Source of the DNA: Moraxellaceae bacterium | GTDB taxonomy: Bacteria > Pseudomonadota > Gammaproteobacteria > Pseudomonadales > Moraxellaceae | NCBI GenBank assembly: GCA_030646295.1 | Contig: JAUSND010000008.1 | Span: 115,291-179,290, forward strand | DNA: 64,000 bases | Direction of reading: 5' to 3' | Shown: piece after piece, positions 37,191-45,060 of the stretch | Numbering within the stretch: position 1 is the stretch's first letter | How the letters are laid out: each line of letters begins with the position of its first letter | The notes under the pieces: model-generated | What the model was told of the DNA's origin: nothing | What the model saw: only the letters and a program-made list of their open reading frames with translations | Database searches by the model: none | Position numbers and translations under genes: made by a program

Positions 37191-38302
37191 AAATAATTCA
37201 TTGCCTTTTATTGCTGCTGACGATTGCTCCAGCCCTCACCCTGGCACACAAGGCCAGTGACAGTTATCTTTCACTGGCGATTGATGCCAGTGGCAACATA
37301 TCCGGGCGCTGGGATATTGGCCTGCGCGATCTCGATGTGATCCTGCCCATTGATGCCAACGAAGATCGCCGCATCACCTGGGGAGAAATACGCCAGGCTG
37401 ACATCGCCATCAATACCCTTCTGCAAGATGCGCTACGCCTGCGTACCGGTTCAACGGCCTGCCTGCTTGGCAGCGACAGCACGGCAATGGCCATTGACCA
37501 GCATGTTGATGGCCGCTATCTCGTCATTACCCTGCAAGGGAATTGCCCGGGTTCGGGTGATCTTCACATTGATTACCGATTGCTGAATGGCATTGATGCC
37601 GCCCATCGCGGCATTGCCCGTATCAGCATCAACGACACTGAACATGCGCTGCTGCTCACACCCGGCCAGGAAGCCCGCATTGCCGATGACACCCGGTTCA
37701 CCCACTGGATAGGGCATGCGAAAGAAGGCATGCATCATATTGCCACCGGCTATGATCACCTGCTTTTTTTAGTATCCTTACTGCTTCCTGTCGCGCTCGT
37801 CCGTCCCGGAACAGTAAATACTCGCAGCGCATGGCGTGACACACTTGTTCTGGTCACTGCGTTCACGATAGCTCACTCGCTCACCCTCGGACTGGCAACA
37901 TTTGACCTGATCCGGTTGCCCGGCCGGCTGGTCGAGTCGGCCATTGCGGCCTCTGTCCTGATTGCGGCACTGCACAACCTCTGCACACACCGCCCCCACA
38001 CCCGCTGGGTAATGGCGCTGATATTCGGGCTGGTTCACGGCCTTGGTTTTGCGGCGATGCTGGGCGAACTGCCCACCGCCACCAGCGAACGCCTGCTGGC
38101 ACTGGCGGGCTTCAATCTGGGTGTTGAAGCCGGGCAACTGCTGGCCGTTGTCATTTTTCTGCCGTTCACAATTGCACTCGCCAGACGACACCAGCTCGGC
38201 TATCGTCGATGGGGCGTACAAGGCGGCTCACTGGCGATTGCTGCAATTGCCTTTCTGTGGCTCTGCCAGCGTCTGTTTGAATGGCAACTCATTCCGGGGT
38301 GA
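37187..38302 (+). CDS. HupE/UreJ-like membrane protein with N-terminal periplasmic domain
   Basis: A 371-residue protein with signal peptide MKIIHCLLLLLTIAPALTLA. A periplasmic domain of about 165 residues holds an EF-hand-like loop D-A-N-E-D-R-R-I-T-W-G-E (near residue 63). About seven hydrophobic helices then match HupE/UreJ type 2: GMHHIATGYDHLLFLVSLL, FTIAHSLTLGLA and LVHGLGFAAMLGEL with conserved His and Asp. Hydrogenase and urease genes are absent, so nickel transport for those enzymes is unlikely here. It starts on the TPR stop and is followed by the sigma gene after 4 bp. Confidence 0.85.
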   Translation: MKIIHCLLLLLTIAPALTLAHKASDSYLSLAIDASGNISGRWDIGLRDLDVILPIDANEDRRITWGEIRQADIAINTLLQDALRLRTGSTACLLGSDSTAMAIDQHVDGRYLVITLQGNCPGSGDLHIDYRLLNGIDAAHRGIARISINDTEHALLLTPGQEARIADDTRFTHWIGHAKEGMHHIATGYDHLLFLVSLLLPVALVRPGTVNTRSAWRDTLVLVTAFTIAHSLTLGLATFDLIRLPGRLVESAIAASVLIAALHNLCTHRPHTRWVMALIFGLVHGLGFAAMLGELPTATSERLLALAGFNLGVEAGQLLAVVIFLPFTIALARRHQLGYRRWGVQGGSLAIAAIAFLWLCQRLFEWQLIPG

Positions 38303-38306
38303 ACTT

Positions 38307-38858
38307 ATGGCCGAAGAACTGGCCACACTGATTTATCAAACGGCACTGGGCAATCAGCGTGCATTTGACCAGCTTTACCGTCAAACGTCGCCGCAACTGT
38401 TTGGTGTTGCCATCGCACTTTTGCGGCGTCGCGATGTTGCGGAGGACGTGCTGCAAGAAGCCTATGTGAAAATATGGCACTCATCAGGCAGTTATCAGCC
38501 TGAGCGCGGCAGCGCGAACACCTGGCTGGGCACCATCGTGCGGCGTTGCGCGATTGACCGTCTGCGTCGCCGTCGCGCCGAAGGTGAATCCCTTCCCGAC
38601 GAAGCCTGGGATGCCATTGAAGATGACGGGCCTGGCCCGCTGCAAAACCTGATGGCGGATTCTGATGCCCGCCGGCTGGGCAACTGCCTGGATGTTCTGG
38701 ATGAGCGTCAGCGCGAATCAGTGTCACTCGCGTTCTTTCACGGACTGACCCACAGCGAACTGGCCGAGCATCTGGCAACACCACTCGGCACGGTAAAAGC
38801 CTGGATACGGCGTGGACTCGACAAGTTGCGCAGCTGTCTGGGGGAGGCCTCCGCATGA
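38307..38858 (+). CDS. ECF sigma factor of the DUF4331 cluster
   Basis: A 183-residue ECF sigma factor. Region 2 has LLRRRDVAEDVLQEAYVKIW and GSANTWLGTIVRRCAIDRLRR. Region 4 is LDERQRESVSLAFFHGLTHSELAEHLATPLGTVKAWIRRGL. This sequence resembles the SigK/RskA-regulated ECF group. The anti-sigma gene overlaps its stop (ATGA). Its target promoters are probably upstream of 34332, but no motif can be set from one locus. Confidence 0.93.
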   Translation: MAEELATLIYQTALGNQRAFDQLYRQTSPQLFGVAIALLRRRDVAEDVLQEAYVKIWHSSGSYQPERGSANTWLGTIVRRCAIDRLRRRRAEGESLPDEAWDAIEDDGPGPLQNLMADSDARRLGNCLDVLDERQRESVSLAFFHGLTHSELAEHLATPLGTVKAWIRRGLDKLRSCLGEASA

Positions 38859-39562
38859 ATTACCATCATCCCGAACTGCAACAGAAACTGGCGGGCGAAT
38901 ATGTGCTGGGCACGCTGCACGGTGGTGCCCGCAGGCGCTTTGAACAATTGCTGGTATCCGATCGTGCGCTGCAGCAACAGGTACTGATCTGGGAACGTCG
39001 ACTTTCACCGTGGCTGTACGCGGTGTCGCCCGAGATCGTGCCCGAGCGGGTATGGGTTCGCATCCAGGAACGACTGGGCCAGCGCCCCGCCACTGCCACG
39101 AATGCCGATACGAGGGCCTCCGGGTTCTGGCGCTGGCTGGGCTTTGGCAGCACAGCCGTCGCGGCTGCACTGGCCGCCATTCTGGTGCTGCGCCCGGCGG
39201 CAACACCGCCGGTTCCGATAGCAAGCACTGATCTTGCCGTGCTGAGCACGGACAAGGCCGAGCCGGTCTGGATTGTGCGCCAGAAGGGTAACGACGTGCT
39301 GGAGCTTTCCGGGCTGAGCCAGGTCACGGTGCCTGGTGACCGCGACCTGGAGCTATGGTCCATTCCTGATGGCGGCGCACCGTTGTCGTTGGGCGTCATC
39401 AGGCGCACCAGCGCCACCCATGCCGAACTCCGGCTGAGCACGACAGCCCGACAGCGCCTTGCTTCCGGCGCCTTGCTGGCCATCAGCCTGGAGCCGGTGG
39501 GCGGCTCACCGACCGGCGCGCCGACCGGACCGGTCCTGTTCACCGGCAAACTGCATGGCTGA
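38855..39562 (+). CDS. RskA-type anti-sigma factor
   Basis: A 235-residue single-pass membrane protein. The cytoplasmic anti-sigma domain (LAGEYVLGTLHGGARRRFEQL, then VLIWERRLSPWLYAV) occupies residues 1-85. One transmembrane segment (FGSTAVAAALAAILVL) follows. The periplasmic RskA domain contains ELWSIPDGGAPLSLGV and ends in GPVLFTGKL. It should hold the co-encoded sigma factor at the membrane until a periplasmic signal triggers proteolysis. The gene overlaps the sigma gene by four bases. Confidence 0.9.
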   Translation: MNYHHPELQQKLAGEYVLGTLHGGARRRFEQLLVSDRALQQQVLIWERRLSPWLYAVSPEIVPERVWVRIQERLGQRPATATNADTRASGFWRWLGFGSTAVAAALAAILVLRPAATPPVPIASTDLAVLSTDKAEPVWIVRQKGNDVLELSGLSQVTVPGDRDLELWSIPDGGAPLSLGVIRRTSATHAELRLSTTARQRLASGALLAISLEPVGGSPTGAPTGPVLFTGKLHG

Positions 39563-39577
39563 GCATCCGTGCGCATG

Positions 39578-39610
39578 AAAAAGGCCGGCAATTATTGCCG
39601 GCCTTTTTTT
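39578..39610. terminator. bidirectional terminator after the anti-sigma gene
   Basis: AAAAAGGCCGGCAA-TTA-TTGCCGGCCTTTTTTT, between the anti-sigma gene (plus) and the SRPBCC gene (minus). Confidence 0.93.
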
Positions 39611-39659
39611 GACACCCGCCAGATACGGGAGATACGAAACGGGTATGCCGCAGCAACAC

Positions 39660-40076
39660 TCAGGCGATCTTGCGCAGCCCCATGGACAGACCCTGCTTGA
39701 GCACCTGACGCACCACCGTGCCCACGACAGGCAACGGCGATTCAAACGTGATGCTCCACTGCACGCGCGAGCCACCGGCGGTTTTGGTGAACGTCAGACG
39801 GCCATGATGATTCTTGAGGGGGCCACCGCCACGGGTGATCTCATAATCAATGGACTGGTTCTGCACCACACCCACCACGGTTTCTTCCACGGCCAGCGGG
39901 GCAAAGCCCATGCTGCGCACGGAGCCAACGCCATTCACATCGCCCTGGCCATCACGCACGCGCTTGACCGGAATCCCGAATACCCTGGTCAGGTTGTTGT
40001 GGTCCGCCAGATAGGCAAACACTTCTTCCACCGGCTTGCGGAATTCCTGCACAACATCAATGCGCTGCTGGGACAT
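39660..40076 (-). CDS. SRPBCC/polyketide-cyclase-like lipid-binding protein
   Basis: A 138-residue START/Bet v1-like protein. The entry strand is DVVQEFRKPVEEVFAYLAD, middle sequences include GVGSVRSMGFAPLAVEETVV, and the C-terminal helix is VVRQVLKQGLSMGLRKIA. Proteins of this fold bind hydrophobic small molecules. The start at 40076 is preferred over 40088 for family alignment. No operon partner is visible. Confidence 0.83.
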   Translation of the reverse strand: MSQQRIDVVQEFRKPVEEVFAYLADHNNLTRVFGIPVKRVRDGQGDVNGVGSVRSMGFAPLAVEETVVGVVQNQSIDYEITRGGGPLKNHHGRLTFTKTAGGSRVQWSITFESPLPVVGTVVRQVLKQGLSMGLRKIA

Positions 40077-40211
40077 GATTCTTCTCACTGCAAAATTGGA
40101 CAGGCCCGGATGCTAGCGGGGACAACCGGCAGTGACAAGGCGCCAACAGGCCATTCATCACACCGTTCAGGCAATCTTCACGACTGACTTGCAGTCACTT
40201 TTTCCGCCGTC

Positions 40212-41003
40212 TCACGGCTGCTGTGACGAGCCCCCGGAATCACCATGACGGCCACCACCACCAGCAAAGCGGGTAGCCCCGGCAACCGTTTCACCGGACT
40301 GCAGTGTTGATGCACCATGGGCAAACTCCTGCTGCAGTGCCGCCGCCTCATCCATCCCCCACTGCTCAATGGCACTTCGGCGATCACCCCGCATGCAGGC
40401 CTGTGGAAACGTGGCTATCTGCAAGGCAAGTTTCTCCGCCTCCACCAGCAGGTCGGCTTTCGGGACCAGCCGGTTGGCCAGCCCGATCTGCAGGGCCTCG
40501 GCGGCATCCACCGGGCGCCCGGTGAGAATCAGGTCCATGGCCCGGCTCATGCCGATGGCGCGCGGCAACCGCACCGTGCCTCCGTCAATCAGGGGCACGC
40601 CGAAGCGGCGACAGAACACACCGAACACGGCGGACGCATCCGCCACGCGCAGATCGCACCATAGCGCCAGCTCCAGCCCGCCCGCCACGCAATAGCCGGA
40701 CACGGCAGCTATCACGGGCTTGGTCAGCTGCAGGCGGGTCGGCCCCATGGGGCCGTCACCGTCGGGCGCGACGCGATTGGCCCTGGCCGGCTCACCGGCC
40801 ACTGCCTTGAGATCGGCACCGGCACAGAAGTGATCGCCCGCCCCCGTGAGAATGGCCACCTGCAGCGATGCATCCGCCTCGAAGGTGCGGAAGGCATCTG
40901 CCAGCGCTGCGGCCGTGGGGCCATCAACCGCGTTACGGGCCTCCGGACGGTTGATCGTGACCACCAGCAGGGGCGGACGGCGCTCAAGGAGGACAGTCGT
41001 CAT
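40212..41003 (-). CDS. enoyl-CoA hydratase/isomerase family protein
   Basis: A 263-residue crotonase-fold protein. The oxyanion-hole motifs are HFCAGADLKAVAG and SGYCVAGGLELALWCDLRVA. The Glu in G-G-L-E-L-A is present. The downstream catalytic position reads CRRFGVPLIDGGTVRLPR with Asp in place of the second usual Glu, so the exact reaction is open. It is divergent from a PaaX-like regulator across 94 bp with palindromes. Confidence 0.9.
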   Translation of the reverse strand: MTTVLLERRPPLLVVTINRPEARNAVDGPTAAALADAFRTFEADASLQVAILTGAGDHFCAGADLKAVAGEPARANRVAPDGDGPMGPTRLQLTKPVIAAVSGYCVAGGLELALWCDLRVADASAVFGVFCRRFGVPLIDGGTVRLPRAIGMSRAMDLILTGRPVDAAEALQIGLANRLVPKADLLVEAEKLALQIATFPQACMRGDRRSAIEQWGMDEAAALQQEFAHGASTLQSGETVAGATRFAGGGGRHGDSGGSSQQP

Positions 41004-41025
41004 GGTGAAGTTACTCCATACATCA

Positions 41026-41071
41026 TCAATTGACATGATTGGTAATATTACATTAAATATCAATTATTGAT
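41026..41071. promoter_or_regulatory. AT-rich palindromes between enoyl-CoA hydratase and PaaX-like genes
   Basis: TCAATTGA at 41026-41033 and ATCAATTATTGAT at 41059-41071 are symmetric. The first overlaps the -35 element TTGACA, and the second covers the expected transcription start of the regulator gene. This layout suits autorepression and control of the divergent gene. Confidence 0.5.
41030..41058 (+). promoter_or_regulatory. sigma-70-like promoter of the PaaX-like gene
   Basis: TTGACA at 41030-41035 and TTAAAT at 41053-41058 are 17 bp apart, about 40 bp before the ATG at 41098. Confidence 0.55.
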
Positions 41072-41097
41072 TAATAGCGTATAGAAAGTCAGGCATC

Positions 41098-41916
41098 ATG
41101 AAACCCAATCCCCGCTCGCTCATCCTGAACCTGCTGCTGGCAACCGAAGGCGACCCGCTGTCCGCCCGTGACGCCATCAGCAGCTGCGCCCTGTTCGGCA
41201 TTCGCGAGAACAGTGTGCGCGTGACGCTGGTGCGACTGGCCAGCGCCGGCCTGATCGAAGCCGCCGGACGTGGCGCCTACCGCCTCGGGCCCAATGCCAC
41301 CGGTCTGGCGGCCGAGGTGGCCACCTGGCGCACGGCCGAGCAGCAGGTGTGCGCGTGGAATGGTGACTGGATTGTAGTCCCGGTCGGCGCACTCGGCCGC
41401 AGCGACCGCGTCGCCCTGCGCGCCCGCGACCGCGCGCTGGCCCTGCTCGGTCTGCGTGAACTGGAACGCGGGTTGTTCGTGCGCCCGGACAATTTGCTAG
41501 GCGGCGTGACTGCCGTGCGTGAACGCCTGTACAAGCTGGGACTGGAACAGGATGCCGCCGTTTTTGTGGCGCGCGACCTTGATGCCGGACGTGAACAACG
41601 GGCGCGCACGCTCTGGGATGGCGAACAACTGTCGCGCCGCTACTGCGACATGCAGGCCCGGCTTGAAGAGTGGCTGGCACACGCCGGCGAACTGGAACCG
41701 GATGTGGCCGCGCGCGAATCCTTTCTGCTGGGCAATGAAGCCATCCGCCAGCTGGTGTTTGATCCCCTTCTGCCAGCACCGCTGGTCGACACCGAAGCCC
41801 GCCGTGCCTTTACCGAGACCGTGCACAGGTTTGATCGTGCCGGGCACGTCATCTGGCAACAGCTGCGCCTGCTGAGCGCAAGCAACAAACCGGCCGCGCA
41901 CCTCACCACGCATTGA
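41098..41916 (+). CDS. PaaX family transcriptional regulator
   Basis: A 272-residue regulator. The N-terminal winged helix is NPRSLILNLLLATEGDPLSARDAI, with SVRVTLVRLASAGLIEAAGRGAYRL as recognition and wing. The middle and C-terminal PaaX domains contain WNGDWIVVPV, GLRELERGLFVRPDNL and RAFTETVHRFDRAGHVIW. The family represses aryl- or acyl-CoA catabolic genes and is released by the CoA thioester. The neighbouring hydratase, desaturase and acyl-CoA dehydrogenase genes suggest an acyl-CoA signal (inference). Confidence 0.88.
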   Translation: MKPNPRSLILNLLLATEGDPLSARDAISSCALFGIRENSVRVTLVRLASAGLIEAAGRGAYRLGPNATGLAAEVATWRTAEQQVCAWNGDWIVVPVGALGRSDRVALRARDRALALLGLRELERGLFVRPDNLLGGVTAVRERLYKLGLEQDAAVFVARDLDAGREQRARTLWDGEQLSRRYCDMQARLEEWLAHAGELEPDVAARESFLLGNEAIRQLVFDPLLPAPLVDTEARRAFTETVHRFDRAGHVIWQQLRLLSASNKPAAHLTTH

Positions 41917-41942
41917 TCACGATTTTTTTGCAGGGACATGAC

Positions 41943-42992
41943 ATGAACCAGGCCATCACCCTCCCGGACTCGGCAACTCCCGTCGAGCTGCCTGCCGAAA
42001 CCCGTCGCAAAATCACCGACATTTTTACGCGGGAAGAAATAAGAATGCTCACCGAGCGATCCGACCTCGCAGGCTTTGTCGGCATCGGTTTTACCTGGGG
42101 TGTCATTTTTTTAACGCTGGCCATGCTGGCGTGGGCGGCACAACAATCATTGCCGGTGGCAGTCCTGCTGTTCGTGCCTGGTGTCATCATTCTTGGCGGG
42201 CGTCATCTCGCCCTCGCCATCCTGATGCACGAAGCCTCGCACGGCACCCTGTTCCGGACAAAATGGCTGAACGACACGTTCGCCGACTGGGTCTGTGCAA
42301 AACCCATCTGGAATGACGTTCAGAAATACAAGGTGCATCATTTTGCCCACCACAGCAAAACCGGGCAGCAAGGTGACACGGATCTTTCACTGGTGGCCGG
42401 TCTGCCCTGCACCCGCGCCTCGCTATGGCGCAAGTTTGCCCGTGACCTGTCCGGCTACACTGGACTGAAATTTCTTCTCGGCCGCACCCTCATGGATGCC
42501 GGCGTCATCCAGTGGACGGTGTCCAACGACATCCAAAAATTGCCACAGGAAGGACGGCGCTGGCACGACTACCTGCGTGACCTGGTCAGCAACGGCTGGC
42601 GTACCGCGCTTGTGCACGCCGTGCTGTTCGGCATGGCATGGGCCAGTGGCCATGCATGGCTCTATGGCGTCTTCGTACTCACTTACATCACGCCATTTCC
42701 GCTGATCCTGCGCATTCGCTCCATGGCCGAACATGCCTGCACCGAGCAGAGCACCGACATGTTCCGCAACACCCGTTCCACCCGCGCCGGCCTGCTGGCG
42801 CGCATGACGGTGGCACCGCACCGCGTGAACTACCATATAGAACACCACGTCATGGCCTCCGTACCCTTCCGCAAACTGCCACTCATGCACAGGATGCTAC
42901 GTGAACGCGGCGCCGTACCACCGGCACCCGGCTATCTGGATGTACTGCGTATCGTTTCCACACCGTCGACCGCCACCGCGACGACACGCTGA
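41943..42992 (+). CDS. membrane fatty acid desaturase
   Basis: A 349-residue integral membrane di-iron enzyme. The three His boxes are visible: HEASHGTLF, HHFAHHSK and YHIEHH. Hydrophobic pairs separate them (GFVGIGFTWGVIFLTLAMLAW, LPVAVLLFVPGVIILGG). It inserts a double bond or hydroxyl into a lipid acyl chain. The start at 41943 removes ten residues of a longer open frame. It follows the PaaX-like gene after 26 bp and precedes the acyl-CoA dehydrogenase after 13 bp, forming one operon. Confidence 0.9.
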   Translation: MNQAITLPDSATPVELPAETRRKITDIFTREEIRMLTERSDLAGFVGIGFTWGVIFLTLAMLAWAAQQSLPVAVLLFVPGVIILGGRHLALAILMHEASHGTLFRTKWLNDTFADWVCAKPIWNDVQKYKVHHFAHHSKTGQQGDTDLSLVAGLPCTRASLWRKFARDLSGYTGLKFLLGRTLMDAGVIQWTVSNDIQKLPQEGRRWHDYLRDLVSNGWRTALVHAVLFGMAWASGHAWLYGVFVLTYITPFPLILRIRSMAEHACTEQSTDMFRNTRSTRAGLLARMTVAPHRVNYHIEHHVMASVPFRKLPLMHRMLRERGAVPPAPGYLDVLRIVSTPSTATATTR

Positions 42993-43005
42993 ACAGGACA
43001 CCGTC

Positions 43006-44691
43006 ATGAATGCATCACCGCAGGATTCACCAGACAGTCGCTACATGGCCGACACCCATGAGGTCATCAACGTGTCGAGCGAGCTGCAGGACTTCAACCT
43101 GTACCGGCAGGATCACGCATTGCGTGATGCCGTACAGCGCGAAGGCGCCGGCTGGGCCGATGAACAGCTCAGCACCTTTGGCGAACATGCCGGCACGGCC
43201 GGCTATCTGGAACTGGGGCATCTCGCCAACAAGTTCACGCCGGAGTTCGACACGCACGACCGCTTTGGCAACCGCATCGACCTGGTGAAATACCATCCCG
43301 CCTATCACCACCTCATGCAGACCGCGATCGAGAACGGCATTCACTCGTCACCATGGGTAGACCCGAAAGCAGGTGCGCATGTGGCACGTGCCGCGATGTT
43401 CTACATGCAGTCACAGGTGGAAGCCGGCCATGGCTGCCCCGTCACCATGACCTTTGCTGCGGTCCCCTCGCTTCGCACCACACCGGAGCTGGCCAGGATA
43501 TGGGAACCGAAAATCACCGCGCGCGTTTACGATCCGCGCAATGTACCGATGGAGCAAAAGGCCGGCATCACCATCGGCATGGGCATGACCGAAAAGCAGG
43601 GCGGCTCGGATGTTCGCGCCAACACCACCAGAGCATTCCCGGTCGGCAGTGGTGGCCCGGCGCAGCCCTATGAACTGGTGGGCCACAAGTTTTTCCTCTC
43701 GGCACCCATGTGCGATGCCTTTCTGGTGCTGGCACAGGCACCGGGCGGCCTCTCCTGTTTTCTCGTGCCGCGCTGGCGCCCGGATGGCACAAAAAATCCC
43801 CTGCAGGTGATCCGCCTGAAGAAAAAAATGGGCAACCAGTCCAACGCGTCCAGTGAAATCGAGCTGCGCGGCGCACTTGGCTGGCTGGTTGGGGACGAAG
43901 GCCGTGGCGTGCGCACCATCATTGAAATGGTCAGCATGACGCGCTTTGACTGCATGATCGGTTCCAGCGGCGGCCTGCGCATGGCTGCCGCGCAAGCACT
44001 TCATCACTGCTCGGTGCGCTCGGCCTTCGGCAACGTGCTGAACCGGCAACCGCTGATGCAGAACGTGCTGGCGGATCTCGCACTGGAAAGTGAAGCCGCC
44101 ACCACCCTGACCATGCGTATCGGACGTGCACTCGACAACCGGCATGACGAACACGAAGACCTGCTGGTACGACTTGGCACAGCCGTGGGTAAGTACTGGA
44201 TTTGCAAACGCGTCCCGCATCACGCTTATGAAGCGATGGAATGCATCGGTGGCAGTGGCGTGATGGAAGACAGCATTTTCCCGCGCCTGTACCGCGAGGC
44301 ACCGATCAACGCCATCTGGGAAGGCAGTGGCAATGTGCAATGCCTGGATGTGTTGCGCGCCATGCAGAAAACACCGGCGGTGGTGGATGCGTTTCTTGCC
44401 GAAGTCGGCAAGGCCCGGGGTGGTAATGCTGCGCTCGACCAGCATGTGACCGCGCTGAAGAACGAGTTCCGTGATTTCACCGACATGGAGTTCCGTGCCC
44501 GCGACATTGTTGACCGCATGGCACTGGCGCTGCAGGCCGCCCTGCTGGTACAACACGCACCGACCTATGTCGCCGACCCGTTCTGCACTTCACGCCTTAC
44601 CCTGGTCGGACACCACAACTATGGCACGCTGGCCCGTGGCAGCAATTGCGAAGCCATCATTGCCCGAGCCACGCCACAGATGAAAAACTGA
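43006..44691 (+). CDS. AidB-like acyl-CoA dehydrogenase
   Basis: A 561-residue acyl-CoA dehydrogenase of the AidB type, longer than classical members by about 160 residues. The FAD site GMGMTEKQGGSDVRANTTRAF and the substrate-side motif YEAMECIGGSGVMEDS are nearly diagnostic. The C-terminal extension holds FRARDIVDRMALALQAALLVQHAP. E. coli AidB binds DNA and responds to alkylation. Here linkage to a desaturase and PaaX-like regulator suggests a metabolic role instead (inference). Confidence 0.92.
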   Translation: MNASPQDSPDSRYMADTHEVINVSSELQDFNLYRQDHALRDAVQREGAGWADEQLSTFGEHAGTAGYLELGHLANKFTPEFDTHDRFGNRIDLVKYHPAYHHLMQTAIENGIHSSPWVDPKAGAHVARAAMFYMQSQVEAGHGCPVTMTFAAVPSLRTTPELARIWEPKITARVYDPRNVPMEQKAGITIGMGMTEKQGGSDVRANTTRAFPVGSGGPAQPYELVGHKFFLSAPMCDAFLVLAQAPGGLSCFLVPRWRPDGTKNPLQVIRLKKKMGNQSNASSEIELRGALGWLVGDEGRGVRTIIEMVSMTRFDCMIGSSGGLRMAAAQALHHCSVRSAFGNVLNRQPLMQNVLADLALESEAATTLTMRIGRALDNRHDEHEDLLVRLGTAVGKYWICKRVPHHAYEAMECIGGSGVMEDSIFPRLYREAPINAIWEGSGNVQCLDVLRAMQKTPAVVDAFLAEVGKARGGNAALDQHVTALKNEFRDFTDMEFRARDIVDRMALALQAALLVQHAPTYVADPFCTSRLTLVGHHNYGTLARGSNCEAIIARATPQMKN

Positions 44692-44738
44692 TCCGGCGCC
44701 ACTCCAGCCAAAGGGACGTCGCCGGCACATGCATGCAC

Positions 44739-44744
44739 TATAAT
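44739..44744 (+). promoter_or_regulatory. TATAAT -10 element before a small ORF
   Basis: A perfect TATAAT stands 34 bp before the ATG at 44778. No good -35 is seen, and the gap after the dehydrogenase gene is only 86 bp. Confidence 0.45.
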
Positions 44745-44777
44745 GGAAGGATGCGAACCGGAAGCAGGAGTCCTGCC

Positions 44778-44975
44778 ATGACGACAGCCAACAAACCGCC
44801 AATCGCCGAAAACAGTCTGGCCATGGTGGGCCATTGTTGTGGCGCGCGCTTTCCCATACTGGAGACGCTGGAGGAAGGCATTGATTTCACCCCCAGCAGC
44901 GCAGCAAGGGCGGACATGGAAAAACTGAAGGCGGCGGCCGTGCCACCAACATCAGCCGACACGAAACCTGGCTGA
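44778..44975 (+). CDS. small hypothetical protein
   Basis: A 65-residue protein that I do not recognise (MTTANKPPIAENSLAMVGHC start). It has two adjacent cysteines with a histidine (G-H-C-C-G-A-R-F) and an acidic ETLEEGIDFTPSS segment. It has its own TATAAT, a GGAG seven bases before the ATG, and a terminator 38 bp after the stop. Those signals are the main reasons for calling it. Confidence 0.55.
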   Translation: MTTANKPPIAENSLAMVGHCCGARFPILETLEEGIDFTPSSAARADMEKLKAAAVPPTSADTKPG

Positions 44976-45012
44976 CGAAACCTGCGCCCCGCCACCTGAA
45001 CACCCCGCCAAT

Positions 45013-45043
45013 AAAAAAAGCCGCCCTCAAGGGCGGCTTTTTC
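45013..45043. terminator. bidirectional terminator
   Basis: AAAAAAAGCCGCCCT-CAA-GGGCGGCTTTTT between the small ORF (plus) and the alcohol dehydrogenase (minus). Confidence 0.93.
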
Positions 45044-45060
45044 ATGACGCAAAATTACCG

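Noticed and set aside
37187..38302. Nickel transporter for hydrogenase or urease (HupE/UreJ)
   Set aside because: No hydrogenase or urease genes occur nearby, and the periplasmic EF-hand-bearing domain and sigma-linked context differ.
40212..44691. Phenylacetate (paa) degradation cluster
   Set aside because: Only a PaaX-like regulator and a generic crotonase are present. The paaA-E oxygenase and paaK ligase are absent.
43006..44691. Adaptive alkylation-response operon (AidB)
   Set aside because: There is no ada, alkA or alkB gene, and the neighbours are lipid-metabolic.
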